The translations under genes and the position numbers were made by a program. Of a stretch of 64,000 nucleotides of DNA, positions 58,312-64,000 are shown piece by piece. The DNA is from Mumia xiangluensis (GTDB lineage: Bacteria > Actinomycetota > Actinomycetes > Propionibacteriales > Nocardioidaceae), in the NCBI RefSeq assembly GCF_010994095.1, contig NZ_WJYO01000001.1, positions 868,001-932,000 on the forward strand, read 5' to 3'. The number at the start of each line of letters is the position of its first letter. Within the stretch, counting starts at the first letter, position 1. The notes under the pieces are model-generated. The model was not told the origin of the DNA and ran no database searches. It was given only the letters and a program-made list of their open reading frames with translations.

Positions 58312-59249
58312 CGGAGCGCCTCCTGCTTCGGGTTGGTGAGGGTGAGGAAGACGTCGTCGAGGCTGGGGGCATGCATGCCGACGCGGCGGGGCGAGGCGCC
58401 GGCGACGGCGAGAGAGTCGAGCAGCCGGCGCAGGGACTCGGGTGAGCCGTCGGTGGGGACGTCGACGGTGAGGAGGACACGGTCGGCGGTCACCTCGGGC
58501 GTACGCAGGGTGGCGAGCGCGGCCTCGTACGCGGCGGTGTCGCCGTACGTGAGGCGTACGACCTCACCGGCGACCTGCGTCTTGAGCTCCTCGGGCGTGC
58601 CTTCGGCGACGATGCGCCCGCCGTCGAGGACGGAGATGCGGTCGGCGAGCTGGTCGGCCTCCTCGAGGTACTGAGTCGTCAGCAGCACCGTGACGCCGGT
58701 GTCGGCGAGCTCGCGCACGGTCGCCCACACCTGGTCACGGCTGCGCGGGTCGAGGCCGGTGGTCGGCTCGTCGAGGAACAGGAGCGTCGGCGGGACGACC
58801 ATGCTCATCGCGAGGTCGAGGCGTCGGCGCTGGCCCCCGGAGTACGTCGTGGCGCGCCGATCGGCGATCGCGCCGAGGTCGAACCGGCTGATCAGCTCGT
58901 CGGTGCGGGCCGCGCTCGCGGCGCCGGACAGTCGCCGCAGCCGCGCGACCATCGTGAGGTTCTCGCGGGTCGTGAGCACCTCGTCGACCGCGGCGTACTG
59001 CCCCGTGAGGCTGACGGCGCCCCGGACCGCGCGGGCGTCGCGAGCGACGTCGTGGCCGGCGACGCGTGCCGTGCCGCCGTCGTACCCGATCAGGGTCGCG
59101 AGGATGCGGACCAGCGTGGTCTTGCCGGCGCCGTTCGCGCCCAGCATGCCGTGAACCGTGCCGGCCGGGATCGTGAGGTCGACCCCGCGGAGGACCTCCG
59201 TCGCGCCGTAGCTCTTGGTGAGGTCAGCGACCTCGACTGTGTATGCCAT
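58308..59249 (-). CDS. Daunorubicin-resistance-type ABC ATPase (DrrA-like)
   Basis: A 313-residue ATPase. Walker A GANGAGKTTLVRIL, Q-loop SLTGQYAAVDEVLTTRENLTMVARL (DrrA family hallmark), signature YSGGQRRR, Walker B LLFLDEPTTGLDPRSR and H-loop TTQYLEEADQLADRI, plus the ~90-residue C-terminal DrrA extension ending LDDVFLTLTNPKQEALR. Probably regulated by the divergent TetR protein: the palindrome at 59241-59272 covers its start codon. Confidence 0.88.
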   Translation of the reverse strand: MAYTVEVADLTKSYGATEVLRGVDLTIPAGTVHGMLGANGAGKTTLVRILATLIGYDGGTARVAGHDVARDARAVRGAVSLTGQYAAVDEVLTTRENLTMVARLRRLSGAASAARTDELISRFDLGAIADRRATTYSGGQRRRLDLAMSMVVPPTLLFLDEPTTGLDPRSRDQVWATVRELADTGVTVLLTTQYLEEADQLADRISVLDGGRIVAEGTPEELKTQVAGEVVRLTYGDTAAYEAALATLRTPEVTADRVLLTVDVPTDGSPESLRRLLDSLAVAGASPRRVGMHAPSLDDVFLTLTNPKQEALR

Positions 59250-59272
59250 ACGCTAAACCGTATACGGCATAC
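59241..59272. promoter_or_regulatory. Palindromic operator between the DrrA-like gene and tetR
   Basis: Nested inverted repeats: GTATGCC (59241-59247)/GGCATAC (59266-59272), inner ATACG (59248-59252)/CGTAT (59259-59263), and the perfect decamer CCGTATACGG at 59258-59267. It overlaps the ATPase start codon at 59249-59247 and lies 60 bp before the TetR gene, fitting a TetR operator that also autoregulates. Confidence 0.68.
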
Positions 59273-59331
59273 GCAGTACCGCGCAAGGCTCTATCGTGGC
59301 CCCACCGACAAGGGCAGGACGAGGAGGTGGG

Positions 59332-60111
59332 ATGACCGACAGCGAGACCCCGCTACCGGATGAGCTCGCCCTGCTGTGGGGACGCCGCAGCGGCGCCCGA
59401 CGCGGGCCGCGACCCGAGCTCGACGTCCACGCGATCGTGGCGGCGGCCGTCGAGATCGCCGACGCCGAGGGCATCGACGCGGTCTCCATGGCGCGCGTCG
59501 CCAAGCAGCTCGGCTTCTCGACGATGGCGCTCTACCGACACGTCGCCAACAAGGACCAGCTGCTCGCCCTGATGTGGAACGAGAGCGCCTCCACCGCGCA
59601 CGGGGTGGAGATCACCGGCGACGGCTGGCGCGACCGGATGCGCTCGTGGGCAGTCCTGCAACAGGACATGCTCACCGAGCACCCGTGGCTCACCCAGCTG
59701 CCGATGAGCAACCCTCCGATGGGGCCGAGCGCGTTCGCGTGGATCGAGCGCGGGTTGGACGCACTCGCCGACACACCGCTGCGTGACGAGGAGAAGCTCC
59801 AGGCGATCGGGGCGATCAGCGCCTACACGCTCGCGGAGGGCCGGATGGCGTCCGAGGAGGCCGCCGCCGCGGCGCGACGTCGCGCCGAGGGCAAGCCGGT
59901 CGTCGCCTTCGAGACCATGATCGGCGTCCTGGCCGACCCCGCCGTCTATCCGAACCTCGCGCGCCTCGCGGCGAGCATGCCGTCGGTGCCGGCCGTCGGC
60001 GAGCCGGGGTACGAAGCGATGGGGCAGGCGAGCTTCGAGCTCGGGCTGGACCTCCTCCTGGACGGCATCGCCGCCCTCATCGCGCGGGCCGAAGAGCGCG
60101 CTAGCCCGTGA
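59332..60111 (+). CDS. TetR-family transcriptional regulator
   Basis: A 259-residue repressor. The helix-turn-helix is residues 30-75: DVHAIVAAAVEIADAEGIDAVSMARVAKQLGFSTMALYRHVANKDQLLALM, whose FSTMALYRHV recognition helix is typical of the TetR_C_1 subgroup (like tetracycline and drug-exporter repressors). The ligand domain is helical. ATG at 59332 has GAGGAGGTGGG upstream. It diverges from the drrAB-type exporter and probably represses it. Confidence 0.88.
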   Translation: MTDSETPLPDELALLWGRRSGARRGPRPELDVHAIVAAAVEIADAEGIDAVSMARVAKQLGFSTMALYRHVANKDQLLALMWNESASTAHGVEITGDGWRDRMRSWAVLQQDMLTEHPWLTQLPMSNPPMGPSAFAWIERGLDALADTPLRDEEKLQAIGAISAYTLAEGRMASEEAAAAARRRAEGKPVVAFETMIGVLADPAVYPNLARLAASMPSVPAVGEPGYEAMGQASFELGLDLLLDGIAALIARAEERASP

Positions 60112-60484
60112 CCGCGTGGATGCAGAGGACGTTGCCCTCGGTGTCGGCGAACCAGGCTGCCTGCTCGCCGTCGAACGTCGCGATGTGGTTCTCGGTCTTG
60201 AGCTCCGGAGTGTCGTAGTCCGCGAAGGCCACGCCCGCCTCTGCGAGCGCGACGACCTCCGCCGCGACGTCGGGCACCTCGAAGCTGATCGTCGTACGCC
60301 CGGTCGGCTCGCCGTCCGGATCGGGCAGGAGGGCGAGGGCGTGGCCGTCGGCGGTCTCGAACGCGTAGCCGCCGTCGATCGTGTCTCCCTTGCCCTTCAG
60401 GCCCAGCGTGTCCTCGTAGAACCGTCGCGCGCGGGCGACGTCGCGGACGGGGACCATGGCCGTGTATGCAGTGCCGTCGAGCAT
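60101..60484 (-). CDS. VOC-family (glyoxalase/bleomycin-resistance-like) protein
   Basis: A 127-residue protein of the vicinal-oxygen-chelate superfamily with paired beta-alpha-beta-beta-beta modules: YTAMVPVRDVARARRFYEDTLGL, TISFEVPDVAAEVVALAEAGVAF, and WFADTEGNVLCIHAV. The first metal ligand position is not a His (MVPV), so the metal site may be incomplete. ATG at 60484 has AAGGAGG upstream. Its last 11 bp overlap the end of the tetR gene. Function unknown. Confidence 0.82.
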   Translation of the reverse strand: MLDGTAYTAMVPVRDVARARRFYEDTLGLKGKGDTIDGGYAFETADGHALALLPDPDGEPTGRTTISFEVPDVAAEVVALAEAGVAFADYDTPELKTENHIATFDGEQAAWFADTEGNVLCIHAVTG

Positions 60485-60590
60485 CGGTGCCTCCTTGGAT
60501 CGTACGGCGGGGGCACCTCTCAGCGTGCGCTCGCCGTACGGGGGAGTCCAGCCGATTGCGGGCCGAGGCAGTGGCGACATCCGGACGGTG

Positions 60591-62765
60591 TCAGGAGGTC
60601 GTGAGCACGGCGAGCCGTTGCGTCGCACGGGTCATCGCGACGTAGCGGTCGACGGCCCCCTCGACGCCGTCGCCGAACCCCTCCGGGTCGACGAGCACGA
60701 CCAGGTCGAACTCGAGCCCCTTCGACAGCTCCGGGGTCAGCAGGCTCACGCGAGGGCTCGATGCGTACGCCTCGGCGCCGGCGTCGTCGGCAGCGATCAC
60801 GCAGGCGGTGCCCTCCGGGTGGTCGGCCAGCCAGTCGTCGAGCACGGTGGCCAGGCTCGACACCGGGCCGTGCGTGACCGGGACGCCGCTGGCACGGATG
60901 GACGTCGGGACGTTCGCGTCGGGGAACACCGCCCGGATGACCTTCTCCGCCTCGACCATCACCTCCTCCGGCGTCCGGTAGTTGATGGTCAGCGGCGCGA
61001 GCTCGATGCGGTCGAGGCCGACCCGCCCCAGTCGCTCCTCCCACGACTCGGTGAACCCGTGCCGGGCCTGGGCGCGGTCGCCGACGATCGTGAAGCTGCG
61101 GGACGGGCAGCGGAGCAGCAGCATCTGCCACTCCGCGTCGGTCAGCTCCTGGGCCTCGTCGACGACCACGTGCGCGAACGGACCGGCGAGCAGGTCGGGA
61201 TCGACGGTGGGCAGGGCGGCGTCGTCGACGAGCGCGTCGCGGAAGTCCTCGACCCGCAGCATCGTCACCAGGCCCTCGCCCTCGGGGTCCGACCCCATGA
61301 TGTCGGGGACGGACCGGATGAGGTCGTCGACGACGTCGGCCATGCGGGCTCGCTCCGCCGCGACGGTCGCCTGGAGCCGGCGCTTGCGTCGCGCCGCCTC
61401 CGGGTCGCCGAGCCGCTGCCGCGCCGCGTCGAGGAGCGGCAGGTCGGACACCGTCCACGCGTCGGGCCGGCTGCGCTGCAGCAGGCGGACCTCGTCGGGC
61501 TGCAGCCACGGCGCGCACATGCGCAGGTAGGCCGGGACTGTCCACAGGTCTCCGACGAGGTCGACCGCGTCGATCAACGGCCACGCGCGGGCGAAGGCGT
61601 CGACCAGCTCCGCGTTCTGCAGCAATGACCTCCGCAGCATCTCGGGGGGCACCTCCTCCGTGTCGTGCTTGTCGATGAGGATCTCGAGCAACGCCTCCCA
61701 GACCTCGTCCCGGGCCTCGTTGTGCGGGGTGCCGGGGTCGGGCGACTCGAAGGCCTCGGCCCAGTCCGCGGCACTGAGCCAGACGTCGGACCAGTGGGTC
61801 TCGACCGTCATCCCCTGCGTGGGCGCTTCCTCGTACAGCCGGACGGCCGGTTCGATCGCCCGCACCATGTCCGCGGTCGCCTTCAGGCGCGCGACCTCGG
61901 GGTCGGGTTCGGGGAGGGCTGCCGCGCCCTCGGGGACGAGGTCTCGCAGGGTGCACGTCTGCACACCCTCCTCGCCGAGGCTGGGGAGGACGTCGCCGAC
62001 GTACGCGAGGTACGGCTGGTGGGGGCCGACGAACAGGACGCCGCCCTTGCGGTGGCCGAGGCGCGGATCGGAGTAGAGCAGGTACGCGGTCCGGTGCAGG
62101 GCCACGACCGTCTTGCCCGTGCCGGGGCCGCCGTCGACGACGAGGGCGCCGCGCGACCCCGCGCGGATGATGGCGTCCTGGTCGGCCTGGATCGTGCCGA
62201 GGACGTCGCGCATGCGCGGTGACCGGGCGCTGTCGAGGCTGGCGATGAACGCCGACTGGTCGTCGAGCGCGGCGTTGCCCGCGAGCCCGTCGGGGGTGAA
62301 CACCTCGTCCCAGTAGTCGGTGATCAGGCCGCGGGTCCAGCGGTAGCGCCGGCGGCTCGCCAGCCCCATCGGGGTGGCGTGGGTCGCGCCGAAGAACGGC
62401 TCCGCGGCGGGCGACCGCCAGTCCAGCAGCAGGCGACGGCCGTCGTCGTCGGTCAGGCCGAGCCGTCCGACGTACAGGGCTTCGCCGTCGTCCGCGCCGA
62501 CCATGCGGCCGAGGCACAGATCCAGGCCGAAGCGGCGCAGCAGCCGGAGGCGGGCGGTCAGTCGATGGACCTCGAGGTCCCTGTCCATCGCGGCCTGACC
62601 CTGGCCGCCCGGCGCCTTGAGGGTCTCGTCGAGGCGTTCGGCGAGCTCCCGGATCGACTGTTCGAGCGTCGCCGCGATGGCTGCGAAGTGCTGTTCGTCG
62701 TCGCCGACCTGGATCGGGTCGGCCTTGTGAGAGAGGTCCGCGGGAAGGGCGAATGCGCTGGTCAC
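60591..62765 (-). CDS. helR: RNA polymerase recycling motor ATPase HelR
   Basis: A 724-residue UvrD/HelD-like ATPase. The N-terminal SHKADPIQVGDDEQHFAAIAATLEQSI and MDRDLEVHRLTARLRLLRRFGLDLCLGRMV coiled coil, DWRSPAAEPFFGATHATPMGLASRRRYRW, Walker A GGPGTGKTVVALHRTAYLL (about 208-226), Walker B VVVDEAQELTDAEWQML (about 535), NYRTPEE and the end AMTRATQRLAVLTTS match HelR of Streptomyces as I recall it. HelR binds RNA polymerase, dislodges rifamycins and so protects transcription; HelD proteins also recycle stalled polymerase. GTG start at 62765. A rifamycin-associated element lies 25 bp upstream. Confidence 0.88.
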   Translation of the reverse strand: MTSAFALPADLSHKADPIQVGDDEQHFAAIAATLEQSIRELAERLDETLKAPGGQGQAAMDRDLEVHRLTARLRLLRRFGLDLCLGRMVGADDGEALYVGRLGLTDDDGRRLLLDWRSPAAEPFFGATHATPMGLASRRRYRWTRGLITDYWDEVFTPDGLAGNAALDDQSAFIASLDSARSPRMRDVLGTIQADQDAIIRAGSRGALVVDGGPGTGKTVVALHRTAYLLYSDPRLGHRKGGVLFVGPHQPYLAYVGDVLPSLGEEGVQTCTLRDLVPEGAAALPEPDPEVARLKATADMVRAIEPAVRLYEEAPTQGMTVETHWSDVWLSAADWAEAFESPDPGTPHNEARDEVWEALLEILIDKHDTEEVPPEMLRRSLLQNAELVDAFARAWPLIDAVDLVGDLWTVPAYLRMCAPWLQPDEVRLLQRSRPDAWTVSDLPLLDAARQRLGDPEAARRKRRLQATVAAERARMADVVDDLIRSVPDIMGSDPEGEGLVTMLRVEDFRDALVDDAALPTVDPDLLAGPFAHVVVDEAQELTDAEWQMLLLRCPSRSFTIVGDRAQARHGFTESWEERLGRVGLDRIELAPLTINYRTPEEVMVEAEKVIRAVFPDANVPTSIRASGVPVTHGPVSSLATVLDDWLADHPEGTACVIAADDAGAEAYASSPRVSLLTPELSKGLEFDLVVLVDPEGFGDGVEGAVDRYVAMTRATQRLAVLTTS

Positions 62766-62789
62766 GGGGTCGATTGTGCGCCGTACCCA

Positions 62790-62808
62790 GGGCCTTGAAA
62801 CAAGCCCC
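62790..62808 (-). promoter_or_regulatory. Rifamycin-associated element (RAE) upstream of helR
   Basis: Minus-strand GGGGCTTGTTTCAAGGCCC matches the inverted-repeat RAE GGGGCTTG-N3-CAAGGCCC in all sixteen arm positions; only the centre differs from the usual GCGG-type middle. It is 25 bp before the GTG. RAEs are known to drive rifamycin-induced expression of resistance genes and of helR/rph/rox in actinomycetes. Confidence 0.88.
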
Positions 62809-62830
62809 GGGGTGCGCTATATGTTGGGAG

Positions 62831-62855
62831 TGGAAGAGGTCGTGGACCTCTTCCA
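62831..62855 (-). terminator. Hairpin terminator after gadB
   Basis: Perfect 11-bp stem (TGGAAGAGGTC at 62831-62841 with its complement at 62845-62855) and a 3-nt loop, 22 bp beyond the decarboxylase stop. It separates gadB from the RAE/helR promoter. Confidence 0.82.
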
Positions 62856-62876
62856 TCGTGGTTTCTGCAGCACGCC

Positions 62877-64000
62877 TCAGTGGTGGAACGTCGGGTGCTG
62901 GCCACTGGTCGGCATCGGCGACTCAAGTCCGTCGAGATACTCGACCTCAGTCTTGATGTCCTCGAGCAGGTGGGCCGCCAGCGAGTGGCTGAGCCCGTTG
63001 CGCACGACGATGCGCTGCACCGTCACGTCGACGAGGTCGGCCGGCATCGGATACGCCGGGACCAGCCAGCCCTTCATCCGCAGACGGTCGGACAGGTGGT
63101 AGAGGTTCCAGTTCTCGGTGTGCCCCTCCTTGAGCCGCCACGCGAACACCGGGATGTCGCTGCCGTCGTTCCACAGGTCGAAGGCGTCGAACTTCGCGAT
63201 CTCGGCCGAGAGGTACTGCGCGACGTCCGAGCAGGTCTGCTGGACGGCGCGGTAGCCCTCCCACCCGAGCCGCAGGAACAGGTAGTACTGCAGAAGAACC
63301 TGTGCGCCCGGTCGCGAGAAGTTGATCGCGAGCGTCGGCATGTCGCCGCCGAGATAGCTCACCCGGAACACCAGGTCCTCCGGCAGCGCCGCGGTGTCCC
63401 GCCAGACGATCCACCCGACGCCCGGGTAGACCAGGCCGTACTTGTGACCGGACGTGTTGATCGACGCGACCCGGTCGACCCGGAAGTCCCAGGCGAGGTC
63501 GGGCTGCACGAACGGCGCGATCATCGCTCCGGAGGCGCCGTCGACGTGGATGGGGATGTCGAGGCCGGTGTCGGCCTGGATCTGGTCGAGCACCGCGGCG
63601 ACCTCGGTCACCGGCTCGTACACGCCCGTGTACGTGACGCCCATGATCACGACGACGCCGATCGTGTTCTCGTCGACGTACTTGTCGAGGTCGTGGCCGT
63701 CGAGGCAGCGGTGGTCGTCGCTGATCGGGACGTAGCGCGCCTCGACGTCGAAGTAGTTGCAGAACTTCTCCCAGCACACCTGGACCGCGCTCGACATGAC
63801 GAGGTTCGGTCGGTCGCTGGACTTCCCGGCTGCCTTGCGTGCGTGCTGCCACCGGCGCTTGAGTGCGAGGCCGCCGAGCATGCACGCCTCGGAGGAGCCG
63901 ATCGTCGACGTGCCGATGGCGTTCAGCGGCTCGGGCGCGTTCCACAGGTCGGCGAGCATCGTCCAGCAGCGGGTCTCGACGGCCGCGGTCGCCGGGTACT
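62877..64000 (-). CDS. gadB: Glutamate decarboxylase, 5' end outside window
   Basis: The window holds the last ~373 residues of a PLP-dependent group II decarboxylase. Visible motifs: AAVETRCWTMLADLWNAPEPLNAIGTSTIGSSEACMLGG, VQVCWEKFCNYFDVEARYVPI, IPIHVDGASGAMIAPFVQPDLAWDF, the PLP lysine in INTSGHKYGLVYPGVGW and the C-terminal SPMPTSGQHPTFHH, where a penultimate His as in E. coli GadB closes the active site at neutral pH. Converts glutamate to GABA with proton consumption, giving acid resistance. No gadC antiporter is seen in the window. Confidence 0.92.
   Translation of the reverse strand, partial: YPATAAVETRCWTMLADLWNAPEPLNAIGTSTIGSSEACMLGGLALKRRWQHARKAAGKSSDRPNLVMSSAVQVCWEKFCNYFDVEARYVPISDDHRCLDGHDLDKYVDENTIGVVVIMGVTYTGVYEPVTEVAAVLDQIQADTGLDIPIHVDGASGAMIAPFVQPDLAWDFRVDRVASINTSGHKYGLVYPGVGWIVWRDTAALPEDLVFRVSYLGGDMPTLAINFSRPGAQVLLQYYLFLRLGWEGYRAVQQTCSDVAQYLSAEIAKFDAFDLWNDGSDIPVFAWRLKEGHTENWNLYHLSDRLRMKGWLVPAYPMPADLVDVTVQRIVVRNGLSHSLAAHLLEDIKTEVEYLDGLESPMPTSGQHPTFHH

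Overview
The window is a single stretch of very GC-rich chromosome from an actinomycete. Codons end almost always in G or C, GTG starts are common, and stop/start overlaps of the ATGA/GTGA type are frequent. The gene families (PucR/CdaR regulator, TadA with its actinobacterial partner, an SRP RNA upstream of dnaX, a DtxR/IdeR-type iron box, HelR) all fit Actinobacteria. The dispersed 'GGTCGAG...TATCGAG' palindromes resemble those of Nocardioidaceae such as Nocardioides or Aeromicrobium; the genus is an inference. No integrase, transposase, phage gene or CRISPR array is visible, so this looks like ordinary chromosome salted with small palindromic repeats.

Layout. 1-4431: a truncated helix-turn-helix gene, then a sulfonate/taurine ABC transporter operon (minus) divergent from an SsuD-type monooxygenase (plus). 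4429-4863: a 26-bp repeat array and a DUF4287 gene. 5065-8734: an ABC-2 exporter co-transcribed with a histidine kinase and response regulator. 8764-11218: a polar amino-acid ABC importer. 11437-14586: two convergent secreted proteins, a LAS-type metallopeptidase and a heparinase-like lyase. 14693-18139: PucR-type regulator, DadA-like amino-acid dehydrogenase and an ACT-domain protein. 18287-22216: a short-chain dehydrogenase and pntA-pntB proton-translocating transhydrogenase. 22430-24242: upp, the tadA pair and tRNA-Ser(CGA). 24327-31149: HAD phosphatase, iron-box-controlled siderophore-interacting protein, secreted serine protease, a LytR_C pair, a secreted DUF6351 protein and a GNAT.

31214-39826: tRNA-Ser(GGA), the SRP RNA gene ffs, a luciferase-like oxidoreductase, a CMD protein, dnaX, an orphan coding fragment between direct repeats, an alpha/beta hydrolase, and a 906-residue protein fusing all three p-aminobenzoate enzymes in the order PabB-PabC-PabA. 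39834-48764: a four-gene membrane/cupredoxin-like cluster behind a palindromic operator, divergent from a two-component system and an MMPL transporter. 48824-52509: ybaB, recR, DUF5063 and a prolyl-oligopeptidase. 52506-60484: alpha/beta hydrolase and PadR divergent from a multidrug MFS pump, a seven-bladed beta-propeller lectin-like protein, and a drrAB-type exporter divergent from its likely TetR regulator. 60591-64000: helR, the RNA polymerase recycling ATPase, preceded by an almost perfect rifamycin-associated element, and a truncated glutamate decarboxylase.

The most notable items are the PabB-PabC-PabA triple fusion whose PabB/PabC linker is made of a palindromic repeat element read in frame, a related repeat expanded in the dnaX linker, the rifamycin-associated element in front of helR, and the uncharacterised membrane/cupredoxin cluster with its operator.
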